From JBHICC01 sp046759385 (GTDB taxonomy: Bacteria; Pseudomonadota; Gammaproteobacteria; Acidiferrobacterales; SPGG2): a stretch of 64,000 nt of DNA. Under the pieces are notes generated by a model. The model was not told the DNA's origin. It saw only the letters and a list, made by a program, of their open reading frames with translations, and did no database searches. The position numbers and the translations under genes are program-made. The DNA is taken from NCBI GenBank assembly GCA_046759385.1, contig JBHICC010000001.1:107509-171508 (forward strand), given 5' to 3'. Below are positions 26,432 through 35,422 of this stretch, in pieces; the stretch's first letter is position 1; each line of letters begins with the position of its first letter.

Positions 26432-26508
26432 TTTTCAACAGCCTTATCCACAGGTTCATCACAGTTTCTGTGAATAAGCTGGCGGCGCGCGTTGCCGCCT
26501 GTGAACAA
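26432..26508. promoter_or_regulatory. Cluster of DnaA-box-like 9-mers upstream of priA
   Basis: Within 77 bases lie TTATCCACA (26444-26452, perfect), the inverted TGTGAATAA (26469-26477, i.e. TTATTCACA, perfect), and two one-mismatch sites, TTTTCAACA (26432-26440) and inverted TGTGAACAA (26500-26508). The first pair points one way and the second pair the other. The preceding ~100 bases are AT-richer than the surroundings. The sites lie 35-110 bases upstream of the priA start codon, so they could mediate DnaA control of priA. A replication origin is less likely but not excluded. The rest of 26106-26542 holds no gene that I can support. Confidence 0.5.
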
Positions 26509-26542
26509 CCGGTGGTTCAGACGCTGTGCTAAAGTGGCGCCC

Positions 26543-28753
26543 ATGGCCGTCGCCCGTGCGCCAATCCTGCGGGTCGCCGTTCCCGCGCCGCTGCGGCGTT
26601 GTTTCGATTATGTGTGTCCCTCCCTGACCTGGCAGCCGAGTCCAGGCGTGCGCGTTCGTGTCCCATTTGGGCAGCGCGAGCTCGTCGGAGTGCTGGTCGG
26701 CGTGGCAGACGATAGTACCGTCAGTGCCGCGCGGCTGAAGCCGATTCTGAAGGTGCTCGATCCTGAACCGCTGTTACCAGCAAAGTTGCTTGAGCTGCTG
26801 CAGTGGGCAGCGGACTACTATCATCATCCGCTCGGCGATGTGCTGACGACAGCGCTCCCGGCGTGCCTTCGCCAGGGACGCGATGCGCAGACCGTGCGCC
26901 CGCTTGTTTGGTCTTTGACGGCAGCGGGAAGGGAGGCATGGCAGCAAGGCCTGCGACACGCCCCGTTGCAGCAGAGATTGCTGGCTGTCCTGGCAGCTTC
27001 GGCGGGCGGTGTCACTGCGGAGACGCTCGTCGCTGTGTCCGACTGTTGGCGAGCGGCGCTACGACGTATGGTCGACAAAGGCTGGGTGGCGGTGCGGGAG
27101 CGCGATTGCGTCAGTACCACACAGACGGGACGTAGAGCGCTGCCGTTGCTAACTGCGAGCCAGTCTGCGGCCGTGGCCGCTGTTGCGGATACGCTCGGCG
27201 CCTATCAAGCCTTTTTGCTGCAAGGTGTCACGGGCAGTGGCAAGACAGAAGTCTATCTCAAGCTAATCGAACAGGTCCTCGCCTTGGAGCGACAAGCTTT
27301 GGTGCTTGTGCCAGAGATCGGTCTGACACCGCAGCTGCTCGGCCGAGTACGCGCTCGCTTCGACGTACCAGTAGCAGTCTTACATTCAGGGCTGAGTGAT
27401 CATGAGCGCTTGGCCGCGTGGATGATGGCGCGTGAAGGCCGTGCACCAATTGTGTTAGGCGCGCGATCAGCCGTGTTTGTCCCGTTGAATAGACCTGGCG
27501 TCATTATCGTCGACGAGGAACACGACAGCGCGTACAAACAGCAGGAGGGATTTCGATACCACGCACGCGACATCGCGGTCATGCGCGCGCACCGAGAGGA
27601 CATTCCCATCGTCTTGGGCTCGGCTACTCCTTCGTTGGATAGCTTGAAGAATGTCGCTGAGGGCAATTACCGACCGTTGAGGCTGCCAAGCCGCATCGGC
27701 ACGGCTGGATTGCCCGATGTTCGTCTATTGGATCTGCGGCAATTGCCAGCTAACGATGGGCTCTCCCCGCCATTGCTCGAGCAGATTAACCAGCGCCTAC
27801 AACGTGGTGAGCAGAGCCTTCTTTTTCTTAACCGCCGCGGTTTTGCTCCTGCGTATATGTGTCATGATTGCGGCTGGTTTGCACCCTGCCCCCGTTGTGA
27901 TGCGAGGCTTACCTTCCACAGACGCCGCGCGCAGCTGCGCTGTCATCACTGTGGCCGCGAGAGTCCGCAGCCCGCAGCTTGCCCGGTTTGCCACGGAGCC
28001 GCCTTGCACGCGCTCGGTGAAGGCACGGAGCGTGTGGAAGCGGCCTTAGCACGATTGTTTCCGAGCGCGCGCATTGTGCGCATCGATCGCGATAGCACGC
28101 GCCGCAAAGGCGAGTTAGAAGAGCAACTGCGCCGTGTCGACGTAGGCGAAGCGGACATCATGGTAGGAACGCAAATGCTCTCGAAAGGGCACGACTTTCC
28201 CAACGTCACCTTGGTGGGTGTGCTCAACGCCGATCAGCGGCTCTACAGCGTTGATTTCCGCGCCTCTGAGCAGCTGGTGCAACAGATCTTGCAGGTAAGC
28301 GGGCGCGCTGGACGTGGCGAGAAACCAGGTACGGTATGGATCCAGACTTACCATCCGGATCACCCCATTTTCGCGGCACTGCGCACACACGACTATGACG
28401 CGTTCGCAGCATTTGCCCTCGACGAGCGCCGGGCGACCCGGCACCCACCGTTCAGTCATGTAGCGTTATTGCGCGCCGAGTCCCAGAAGGCAGGCGCGGC
28501 GTTAAGTTTCGTAGCGACGGCACACCGCCTTGCACGAGCTTGCCTCGAGGAAGCCGATATCGAACTCATGGATCCGGTGCCGGCGCCGATGGAACGGCGC
28601 GCTGGCCGTTACCGTGCACAGCTATTGGTCCACTCGCTCAGGCGTCGACCACTTCACCCGTTCCTGTCACGTTGGTTGCGAGAGTTGGACGAGGCGCCCA
28701 CGTCGAGGCGCGTGCGCTGGTCATTGGATGTCGACCCCGTCGACATGTACTAG
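26543..28753 (+). CDS. priA: Primosomal replication-restart helicase PriA
   Basis: A 736-residue 3'-5' DNA helicase that reloads the replisome at stalled forks. The N-terminal 3'-DNA-binding domain begins ILRVAVPAPLRRCFDYVCP. Helicase motifs include GVTGSGKTE, IVDEEHD, LGSATPS, GTQMLSKGHDF and GRAGRGEKPG. The zinc-binding insert shows paired cysteines (CHDCGWFAPCPRCD, then LRCHHCGRESPQPAACPVCHG). The ATG at 26543 is chosen because the family begins there. The frame opens earlier, but those residues are not PriA-like. It is convergent with the next gene. Confidence 0.96.
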   Translation: MAVARAPILRVAVPAPLRRCFDYVCPSLTWQPSPGVRVRVPFGQRELVGVLVGVADDSTVSAARLKPILKVLDPEPLLPAKLLELLQWAADYYHHPLGDVLTTALPACLRQGRDAQTVRPLVWSLTAAGREAWQQGLRHAPLQQRLLAVLAASAGGVTAETLVAVSDCWRAALRRMVDKGWVAVRERDCVSTTQTGRRALPLLTASQSAAVAAVADTLGAYQAFLLQGVTGSGKTEVYLKLIEQVLALERQALVLVPEIGLTPQLLGRVRARFDVPVAVLHSGLSDHERLAAWMMAREGRAPIVLGARSAVFVPLNRPGVIIVDEEHDSAYKQQEGFRYHARDIAVMRAHREDIPIVLGSATPSLDSLKNVAEGNYRPLRLPSRIGTAGLPDVRLLDLRQLPANDGLSPPLLEQINQRLQRGEQSLLFLNRRGFAPAYMCHDCGWFAPCPRCDARLTFHRRRAQLRCHHCGRESPQPAACPVCHGAALHALGEGTERVEAALARLFPSARIVRIDRDSTRRKGELEEQLRRVDVGEADIMVGTQMLSKGHDFPNVTLVGVLNADQRLYSVDFRASEQLVQQILQVSGRAGRGEKPGTVWIQTYHPDHPIFAALRTHDYDAFAAFALDERRATRHPPFSHVALLRAESQKAGAALSFVATAHRLARACLEEADIELMDPVPAPMERRAGRYRAQLLVHSLRRRPLHPFLSRWLRELDEAPTSRRVRWSLDVDPVDMY

Positions 28754-28767
28754 CTGGGCTTATGGGG

Positions 28768-29826
28768 CTAAAGTGGTTCAGGAACACCGGCGCCGGTTAG
28801 CCGATGCAGCACCCACGCATCCGAGTCATTGCGACGGCACAGACCGAAGGGAAAAATTGGATTTCGCCCCACCAGCGCAAAGCGCAAATCCCTGAACCAC
28901 ACGCACACATTGCGCCCTTGATTGTCTACGCGGTAGAGCGCCGGCAACAGCGCGAACTCGCGGTAGGGTTGCAGTCTTTCCTGCATCCACACCTGTTTCA
29001 CAAACTGCGCAACCGCTGCCGGTTGGCCGAACTGCGGTGTTCGTGACCAGAGCGCTTCGTCAACGGGCCGGTAAGCGGCGGCGATCCGTCTGAGCCACCC
29101 GGCATTTTCGGGGATGGGTGCGACAGTAGTGTGCATCAAGTTGACGTAGGCAATGTGGTAGACATTTTCATGCAGTGTCACCAGCATCCAGTTGAACGGC
29201 GAGAACGGTTGAGGAAGCGCGTGCGTTTCGGCGCCCACGAGTTTATTGGCGGCCGCGTAGCGTTCGGCCACTGATAGCCCCCGCGCGTGCAACACGCCCT
29301 GAAATCCTACGTAGACGGCGAGTACTGCCAGTGCGGTGATGGCCGGTAGTCGCTTCGCCTTCCAGACAAGCGAAGCGGTCACACCGGCTATGAGGATGGC
29401 AGAAAAATACGGGTCGATGATGAACGTCGTTGGCCATGAGATACGAGCAAATGACACTGGCGCGAAGATCATGGTTCCGAACGAAGTGATGACATCGCCG
29501 ACAATATGGATGGCCATCGCCATGGCGCACACACCAAAGCACGCGCGCCAGGTATATCGTCGGTAAAACAGCAGCAGACTGAAAAGCAGGGCGAGCAGCA
29601 GCGCCCAAAGCGGCAGCAGCAACACAGAATTAAGAAAACTGCGGTGCAGGTTCAAGTATGTGAGCGGATCGATGAACCGCAGAAAGAAATCGACATCTGG
29701 AAAAACAGCTGCCGCGAAGCCGACAGCCATGCGCTCGTTATTCGACAGTTGATCTGAGCGTCGCTCGGCAGGAGCCGTGGCGCGCGCCAGTAAGGCGCCG
29801 CTCAATGCATGGGTCAGAGTATCCAT
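28768..29826 (-). CDS. YdjM-like inner-membrane metal-dependent hydrolase family protein
   Basis: 352 residues. The N-terminal MDTLTHALSGALLARA, the FPDVDFFLRF motif and AIHIVGDVITSFGT carry the conserved His/Asp pattern of the YdjM/DUF457 family (E. coli YdjM is LexA-regulated). Four to five helices span residues ~60-180. The remaining ~170 residues are soluble, with a VRFDRFALVGRNP-like strand region. Enzymatic activity has not been shown for the family as far as I know. It is separated by 17 bases from hemJ upstream, on the same strand. Confidence 0.82.
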   Translation of the reverse strand: MDTLTHALSGALLARATAPAERRSDQLSNNERMAVGFAAAVFPDVDFFLRFIDPLTYLNLHRSFLNSVLLLPLWALLLALLFSLLLFYRRYTWRACFGVCAMAMAIHIVGDVITSFGTMIFAPVSFARISWPTTFIIDPYFSAILIAGVTASLVWKAKRLPAITALAVLAVYVGFQGVLHARGLSVAERYAAANKLVGAETHALPQPFSPFNWMLVTLHENVYHIAYVNLMHTTVAPIPENAGWLRRIAAAYRPVDEALWSRTPQFGQPAAVAQFVKQVWMQERLQPYREFALLPALYRVDNQGRNVCVWFRDLRFALVGRNPIFPFGLCRRNDSDAWVLHRLTGAGVPEPL

Positions 29827-29843
29827 TCGTCGTGCAGGAAAGG

Positions 29844-30257
29844 TCAGATCGGCTTGACCACGGTGAGAACCACGACCGCGATCAAAATAACGACTGGAAG
29901 CTCGTTGAGCCAGCGGTAAAACACATGACCGTGGCGGTTACGATCGTGTCTGAAATCCAGCATCAACTTGCCACAATAGGCGTGATAAGCAATCAGCACG
30001 ATGACCAGTGCGACCTTGATGTGTAGCCACGCACCAGCGAACCCGTAACTCAACCAAAGCCAAACTCCGAAAACCAAGGCCAATATCGCACTCGGTGTCA
30101 TGATGCCGACGAAAAGTTTGCGTTCCATGATCTTGAACCGATCAATACTTACTGCGTCGGCCGCCATTGCGTGATAGACGAATAGCCGTGGGAGGTAAAA
30201 CAAGCCCGCAAACCAGGTGAACACAAAGATGATGTGAAACGCCTTAATCCACAGCAC
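29844..30257 (-). CDS. hemJ: Protoporphyrinogen IX oxidase HemJ (UPF0093)
   Basis: A 137-residue membrane protein with four helices, the usual size of HemJ. It catalyses the penultimate step of heme synthesis in many bacteria that lack HemG/HemY. Conserved features are LWIKAFHIIFVFTWFAGLFYLPRLFVYH at the start (with the first helix histidine at about residue 8), the MERKLFVGIMTP segment and the WLHIKVALV lysine-containing stretch. The start is GTG. Neighbours are a YdjM-like gene downstream and the divergent DUF4197 gene; no other heme gene is present. Confidence 0.88.
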   Translation of the reverse strand: MLWIKAFHIIFVFTWFAGLFYLPRLFVYHAMAADAVSIDRFKIMERKLFVGIMTPSAILALVFGVWLWLSYGFAGAWLHIKVALVIVLIAYHAYCGKLMLDFRHDRNRHGHVFYRWLNELPVVILIAVVVLTVVKPI

Positions 30258-30318
30258 GATGTCGGTTTAAACGCAAATATTCGTTAACACGCAGTTTATA
30301 ACCTACCATTATTAAAGC

Positions 30319-31032
30319 ATGACAAGATTTGTTGCAATTGCACTCTCGAGTCTGGTCCTGCTGTTTCAACTTGGTTGCAGCAGTCAATGGGTGAAAAAGC
30401 AGTACGAAGCGTATCACCAGCGCCAAGGTCAGCTCGATGTACAAACTGTTACGGCAGGCTTAAAGGAAGCACTCGAGCAGGGTACGCGCAACGGTGTAGC
30501 CACGCTCGGCAGGGCGGGCGGCTACCTCGATAACCCAGAAGTGAAGATCCCGCTCCCCGAGGACCTGCAAAAGGCCGAGAAGTGGTTACGTCGAATCGGT
30601 GCAGGCCGGTATGCCGATGAGTTCACGGTCAGCCTCAATCGAGCCGCTGAAGCGGCGGTGCCGCGGGCCAAGGCTATATTCGTCGATGTGATACGCAACA
30701 TGACGATCCGCGATGGCATGACTATCTTAAGGGGCCCCGACGATGCCGCAACCCAGTACTTTCGCCGACATGCCCAACAGCGGTTAATTGCCGCTTTCAG
30801 ACCGATCGTAGCGCAAATGACCCAACGGGTCGGTGTGACAGCCGATTACAAACGTTTCGTCGACAAAGCTATCCGCGTGGGGCTAGTCAAGTCCGCGGAC
30901 TACGATCTCGACAGTTATGTCACGAAGAAGGCCCTCGACGGTTTGTTCTCGATGGTTGCACAAGAGGAGCGTCGCATCCGGCGAGACCCTGTGGCGCGCA
31001 CAACCGAGCTGCTGCGGAAGGTGTTCAGCTAA
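30319..31032 (+). CDS. DUF4197 putative lipoprotein
   Basis: 237 residues with an N-terminal hydrophobic segment ending at Cys20 (LLFQLGCSSQ), a probable but imperfect lipobox, so likely an exported lipoprotein. The mature part is alpha-helical and matches the DUF4197 family: TAGLKEALEQGTRNGVATLG, NPEVKIPLPEDLQKAEKWLR, VTKKALDGLFSMVAQEE. The family's role is unknown. It stands alone between the divergent hemJ and the convergent methyltransferase gene. Confidence 0.82.
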   Translation: MTRFVAIALSSLVLLFQLGCSSQWVKKQYEAYHQRQGQLDVQTVTAGLKEALEQGTRNGVATLGRAGGYLDNPEVKIPLPEDLQKAEKWLRRIGAGRYADEFTVSLNRAAEAAVPRAKAIFVDVIRNMTIRDGMTILRGPDDAATQYFRRHAQQRLIAAFRPIVAQMTQRVGVTADYKRFVDKAIRVGLVKSADYDLDSYVTKKALDGLFSMVAQEERRIRRDPVARTTELLRKVFS

Positions 31033-31067
31033 CGGCGCGTTGCTAACGGACTCGCCAATATGCGGGC

Positions 31068-31808
31068 TCAAATGCTCTTGAAAACGACTGCTTGACCCGT
31101 AGGCAACACGAGCGGCACTACTGCCGTCTCTTTGAAGAATTCGTCCACGGCTTGGCGTGCACCGGGGCACGAGGCAAAGCCATAGTCGTCAAAAACCATG
31201 GTTCCACCGACGCTCAGGCGCGGATAGATTAGTTCGCAACAATCGATGATGGAACGATGGATGTCGACGTCGATATGCGCAAACGCAATCCTCGCATCTT
31301 GCAGACCTGCGAACGTTTCTGGGATAAATCCCTGGTGATATTCGACCACCGAATCGTGTCTTACGTATTCTTTAACGGCGGTGAGCGAGGTGTCAGCAAA
31401 GTCGCCCTCTAAATGGAGATCCTTTTCCGGGTCTGTTTCGGGCATGCCCTCGAAGGTATCGAACAGGTGCAACCGTTTTGATGGATCAGAAGGGTTTCGG
31501 CTCAGGATCTCAGCGAGCATCGCCGCCGTGCCACCCTTGTAGACGCCACACTCCCAAAGGTCGCCGGCAACAGCGACCGACTGAAGCGCCAAGCAGTAAA
31601 GCACCCAGCAGCGGTCGGCGGAGACAACCGAGCGCGAACGCGCGATCTCGTAGAAGTGTGCAAAATCGCCGTAACCGAACCACGGGGAGAAGACAGGTCG
31701 ATAGAATTTGCTATCTGGCAGATCCCTATACGCGGGATCGAGAGCCGGTAGGCGAGCAAGTTCGTACCCTAAGTAGTTAAACAACCGCTGGATGGCTGGA
31801 CTCGGCAT
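31068..31808 (-). CDS. TylF/macrocin-type O-methyltransferase family protein
   Basis: 246 residues of the SAM-dependent methyltransferase group that includes macrocin O-methyltransferase TylF. Features are GDLWECGVYKGGTAAMLAEI (SAM loop), LHLFDTFEGMPETDP, FAHIDVDIHRSIIDCCELIYP and a metal-binding aspartate pair in GGTMVFDDYGF. It ends QAVVFKSI, as is common in the family. No polyketide or sugar-biosynthesis genes are next to it, so its substrate may be a surface saccharide or small molecule. It is 25 bases upstream of rdgB only in map terms: rdgB is on the same strand but precedes it, so this gene is last in that run. Confidence 0.85.
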   Translation of the reverse strand: MPSPAIQRLFNYLGYELARLPALDPAYRDLPDSKFYRPVFSPWFGYGDFAHFYEIARSRSVVSADRCWVLYCLALQSVAVAGDLWECGVYKGGTAAMLAEILSRNPSDPSKRLHLFDTFEGMPETDPEKDLHLEGDFADTSLTAVKEYVRHDSVVEYHQGFIPETFAGLQDARIAFAHIDVDIHRSIIDCCELIYPRLSVGGTMVFDDYGFASCPGARQAVDEFFKETAVVPLVLPTGQAVVFKSI

Positions 31809-31833
31809 GGTGGTGTTCTGGCCTCAGGATAAA

Positions 31834-32433
31834 CTAGTTTTTGTGCGTGCCCAGCTGCTGGACCAGTTTCCTCAGCGCCTGGCCGCGGTGGCTCAGGCGA
31901 TTCTTAACCTCGCTGGGCAGCTCCGCCGCCGAGCACCCGTGTGTCGGAACGAAAAACACCGGGTCATACCCGAAGCCGCGTTCGCCCCGCGGTGCCGGTA
32001 AGACGCGCCCTTCCCATGTTCCCTGACAAACGATCGGGGTCGGATCGTTTGCGTGCCGCAGATAGGCAATCAGGCACACAAACCGCGCCGTGCGCCTCTC
32101 GGCCGGGATATCAGCCAACGCCGACAATAACTTATCGGTATTAGCCTGATCGGTGCTGCCTGCACCGGCATAGCGGGCAGAGTGCACACCCGGGGCGCCG
32201 CCCAATGCGTCGACTTCCAAGCCGGAGTCGTCGGCGATCGCGGGCATCCCTGTGTGTTCGCTGGCGTGACGCGCCTTGAGAATAGCGTTCTCGATGAAGC
32301 TAATACTAGTCTCCTCGTGACCCGGGACATTAATCTGTGACTGCGGAACGACTGTAAAATCTAGCGGCGCTAGCAGTGCAGCGATCTCGCGCAGCTTGCT
32401 GGCGTTGTTGCTGGCGAGGACGACCGCCTTCAT
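31834..32433 (-). CDS. rdgB: dITP/XTP pyrophosphatase (Ham1/RdgB)
   Basis: 199 residues, family length. It hydrolyses non-canonical purine triphosphates to keep inosine and xanthine out of DNA and RNA. Motifs are VLASNNASKLREI at the start, ENAILKARHAS, IADDSGLEVDALGGAPGVHSARYAG, and GFGYDPVF near the C-terminus. Its start overlaps the rph stop by four bases. The rph-rdgB pair is a common gammaproteobacterial arrangement. Confidence 0.95.
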   Translation of the reverse strand: MKAVVLASNNASKLREIAALLAPLDFTVVPQSQINVPGHEETSISFIENAILKARHASEHTGMPAIADDSGLEVDALGGAPGVHSARYAGAGSTDQANTDKLLSALADIPAERRTARFVCLIAYLRHANDPTPIVCQGTWEGRVLPAPRGERGFGYDPVFFVPTHGCSAAELPSEVKNRLSHRGQALRKLVQQLGTHKN

Positions 32434-33155
32434 GCGGGCAGACCGAGTGCCTTGCGCTGACAGCGGATCAGCACTTCGATCCCTTGCCGAGCCAACTCGG
32501 TCATTGCGAACATCTGTTCTATGCTAAAGGCGTTCGCTTCTGCCGTGCCTTGGATCTCAATAAACCCGCCGCTATCGTCCATAACAAAATTCATATCTGT
32601 CTCCGCGTTGGAGTCTTCTTCGTAGTCGAGGTCCAGCACAGCCTGGCCATCATAGATGCCGGCGGAAACCGACGCGACGAGACGATGAAACGGGTCGGTC
32701 TCGATTAGGCTGTTGTCCCGCAGATAGCTGAGCGCGTCCACTAGTGCCACGCAGCCACCGGTTATAGACGCCGTGCGCGTGCCGCCATCGGCCTGGATAA
32801 CGTCACAATCGATCGTTAGCGTGCGTTCGCCAAGAAGTTTGAGATCGACAGCCGCGCGTAATGCGCGTCCGATCAGTCGCTGAATCTCCATAGTACGACC
32901 ACCCTGTTTACCACGCGCAGCTTCCCTGGCCGTGCGTTCTGATGTGGACCGTGGAAGCATTCCATACTCGGCGGTGACCCAGCCATGGCCGGACCCCCTT
33001 AGGAATGGGGGAACCCGATCCTCGGCACTGGCGGTGCAGATCACCTTGGTGTCGCCGAACTCGACGAGCACTGATCCTTCCGCATGGCGCGTAAAACCAC
33101 GCGTAATACGGATATCACGCAACTTACCCGGCTGGCGTCCGCTGGGCCTGATCAT
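32430..33155 (-). CDS. rph: Ribonuclease PH
   Basis: 241 residues, full length. A phosphorolytic 3'-5' exoribonuclease that trims tRNA and rRNA ends. It opens RPSGRQPGKLRDIRI, with GFTRHAEGSVLVEFGDTKVICTAS, the RTAREAARGKQGGRTMEIQR block, IDCDVIQADGGTRTASITGG and the C-terminal IEIQGTAEANAFS. These motifs are intact, so it is not the truncated form known from some E. coli strains. It is co-translated with rdgB. The PP2C gene lies 54 bases further upstream on the same strand. Confidence 0.96.
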   Translation of the reverse strand: MIRPSGRQPGKLRDIRITRGFTRHAEGSVLVEFGDTKVICTASAEDRVPPFLRGSGHGWVTAEYGMLPRSTSERTAREAARGKQGGRTMEIQRLIGRALRAAVDLKLLGERTLTIDCDVIQADGGTRTASITGGCVALVDALSYLRDNSLIETDPFHRLVASVSAGIYDGQAVLDLDYEEDSNAETDMNFVMDDSGGFIEIQGTAEANAFSIEQMFAMTELARQGIEVLIRCQRKALGLPA

Positions 33156-33209
33156 ATAGATCTGTCCTCCTGCATGTGGTAGCGGCCTGTTAGGCCGCTA
33201 GAGCACCGA

Positions 33210-34181
33210 CTATCGGTTCAAACGCTTGATGTATTTTTCGAGTTCCGCAAGATCATGCTCGATGGACTTCTTAGAGGTCTTGGCTTTAGTCGGTTTCCTC
33301 GGGCTGACCGTTTTCTTCGTTGTTCGGGATTTGCGCACCTGCGGCCGCTTTCTCGTCAGCATCTTGTTCTTAGCGATCTCCCAGAGTGCGTCCTGGTCAA
33401 CATTAAATGGCTCATTGCCTTGGACAGCGGCTCGCCGCGGTGCGCTGTCCTCCCACCGCAGTGCGACGGCACTGATGTTATCGCTATAACCCTTTCTTCT
33501 GTCTTCGGCTTCGATCGCCATTTCCTCGATCCCTTCATCCAGGGACTTGTACTTGAGGTAGCGCACCATCTCCTCGGTCGCGAACGCTTCCCACAAACCG
33601 TCAGAACACAGAAGCAGCACGTCGCTGCGCTGCAGTGGTGTCTCCTCGCTGAGGCTAATGGTCGGCTTCTGTGGCCCGCCGACACACTTGAGCAACCGGC
33701 TTTTCTCGGGATGACTCAGCATTTCCTCCTCTGTGATCACCCCGTCGGTACGCAGCCGCTCTGTAGCGGTATGGTCGAGGGTACGCGTGAGCAGCATGTT
33801 GTTGTGGAAGTGGTAAAGACGGCTATCGCCAACATGGGCCCAATAGGCATAACCGTTTTGCAGCAAGCAAAGTACACATGTGGTACGGGGCTCGATTGGT
33901 GGATCATGCCGCTTGGCGGCCTGAACAATCGCGTTGTGCGCTTGCAAAATAGTCAGCGCGAGAAATGCCGAAGGCTGTGTAATTGTGGGCTGTTTGATTC
34001 GTTCGAATGCTTGGACGGCGGTCTGCGTGAGCACATCGGCCGCCAACTCGCCGCCCGCATGCCCGCCTAGCCCGTCAGCGACCGCCATCAGTACTGCGTT
34101 ATCACGTTCCGAGTACGCAATCCGGTCCTGATTCGATGGGCGTGAGCCTGGCGAGGTATGACCCGCAAGCTGATACTTCAT
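33210..34181 (-). CDS. PP2C-family serine/threonine protein phosphatase
   Basis: 323 residues. The PP2C domain (about 1-250) shows the metal-binding motifs SNQDRIAY, VADGLGGHAGG, LLLCSDGLWE and YSDNISAVALRW. The last ~60 residues form a strongly basic, Lys/Arg/Ser/Thr-rich tail (around TKKTVSPRKPTKAKTSKK) that could bind RNA or be a phosphorylation target. It follows the Ser/Thr kinase gene after six bases, forming an antagonistic pair. The pair sits directly upstream of rph-rdgB and divergent from yicC. Confidence 0.92.
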   Translation of the reverse strand: MKYQLAGHTSPGSRPSNQDRIAYSERDNAVLMAVADGLGGHAGGELAADVLTQTAVQAFERIKQPTITQPSAFLALTILQAHNAIVQAAKRHDPPIEPRTTCVLCLLQNGYAYWAHVGDSRLYHFHNNMLLTRTLDHTATERLRTDGVITEEEMLSHPEKSRLLKCVGGPQKPTISLSEETPLQRSDVLLLCSDGLWEAFATEEMVRYLKYKSLDEGIEEMAIEAEDRRKGYSDNISAVALRWEDSAPRRAAVQGNEPFNVDQDALWEIAKNKMLTRKRPQVRKSRTTKKTVSPRKPTKAKTSKKSIEHDLAELEKYIKRLNR

Positions 34182-34187
34182 CGGTAG

Positions 34188-35129
34188 TTATGGACGGCCC
34201 CAAGGCAGTTTCATGCGTATGCGTTCGATATAACCGACGCGTTCCTCTTCCATCCCCGCGATCCAGCTCTGGTTTAGAAAGTCCAGAAGCTCGTGGACAG
34301 TTTGTGGTCTCTCTTTAGGATCCATTCTTAGGCACCAGTCCACAGCCTGCAGCAGATCCTTTGAGTAGCGACGCGCGAAAGTCCTTGCCGCGGGCTTTAA
34401 AGCGTCGTCGACTTCGCGCTCAGTGGATGGCGGCGGTGCCCGACCGCTCATGCAAGCCCACATCGACCCGCCCAACGCGTAGAGATCGGTCCAGGGTCCG
34501 ACCTCGCCGTGGCGATGTTGTTCGAGAGGCGCAAAGCCCAATGTCAGAGTATGCGGCCCCTGCGGTTTTTCGCCGGCCATCGCCATGCGCGCGGCGCCGA
34601 AATCCAGCAACAGCGGACGACCGCCCGGTCGCAGGTAGATGTTCGCCGGCTTAATGTCGAGATGCAGCAGACTGTTCTTGTGCAACTCCCAGAGACCTAA
34701 GAGCAGTTGAGGGAACACCCTGCGAATGAATTTCTCGCTTAGTTGCCCCGAGTGGCGCTTGATATAGGTGCGAAGGTCTTTCCCACGCTCATAGTCCATG
34801 ACGAGATAGACTGTATTGTTGGCGCGGAAGAAGTCTGTGACGTGCACGATGTTTGGATGTTTGACCTTGGCAAGCGCCGCTGCCTCGTCAAAAAATCGTT
34901 TGATGCCTTTTCGAAACGTATTTGAGGTTTCGCCAGATATGCTTTCGACGCTCGCGTCCTCGAGGCGCCTTGCCTGATCCGTGGGGAGATATTCTTTGAT
35001 GGCGACCCGCTGGTCGGTCTGTAATTCGGTCGCCAGATAGACGATGCTGAAGCCGCCACCGCCAATCGTTTTCTCAACGCGGTAGCCATGTAGCTCAAAA
35101 CCTTTTGGCAGGGCCTCAGCTAACTTCAT
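34188..35129 (-). CDS. Serine/threonine protein kinase (Hanks type)
   Basis: 313 residues: a kinase domain at about 15-285 and a short C-terminal tail without a transmembrane helix, so probably soluble. Kinase motifs are GGGGFSIVYLA (glycine loop), RVAIKEYLP (ATP lysine), LLHLDIKPANIYL (catalytic Asp; HRD reads HLD), LLLDFGAAR (DFG) and FAPLEQHR in the activation segment, which in many bacterial kinases reads APEQ. The PP2C phosphatase follows directly. It is separated from the divergent yicC by 293 bases in which I see no distinctive element. Confidence 0.9.
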   Translation of the reverse strand: MKLAEALPKGFELHGYRVEKTIGGGGFSIVYLATELQTDQRVAIKEYLPTDQARRLEDASVESISGETSNTFRKGIKRFFDEAAALAKVKHPNIVHVTDFFRANNTVYLVMDYERGKDLRTYIKRHSGQLSEKFIRRVFPQLLLGLWELHKNSLLHLDIKPANIYLRPGGRPLLLDFGAARMAMAGEKPQGPHTLTLGFAPLEQHRHGEVGPWTDLYALGGSMWACMSGRAPPPSTEREVDDALKPAARTFARRYSKDLLQAVDWCLRMDPKERPQTVHELLDFLNQSWIAGMEEERVGYIERIRMKLPWGRP

Positions 35130-35422
35130 GAACCCTTGATCCCGATAGTTCCGTATGGACCGCCGTTTTCCCCCTGACGGATGTCGGACAGTGGTAATTC
35201 AGCCTGGTCAAGGCGGTGAAACAGCTTCCTGCCGGGGCGCTCGCAGGCCACGTGGCCAGTGGCCGCGGTGTGTATTTTCGGTGATCCTCGCGGGTCGGCC
35301 TATGCTTACTTATCATTATGAAACATAGCTTAAAATGATGAAACTGGCGACATGTCACGGGTTTCGCCGCGAGCGAGCTCGCGAGTGCCTAATAGACCAA
35401 TTGTAAGAAGAGGGAATGCCCA

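Noticed and set aside
26444..26508. Main chromosomal origin of replication
   Set aside because: No dnaA, dnaN, gyrB, mnmG or parAB genes nearby; four box-like sites alone do not establish an origin. Kept only as a candidate DnaA regulatory site.
33255..34070. 271-codon open frame antisense to the PP2C phosphatase
   Set aside because: The minus strand carries all PP2C motifs; the plus-strand frame has no recognisable features.
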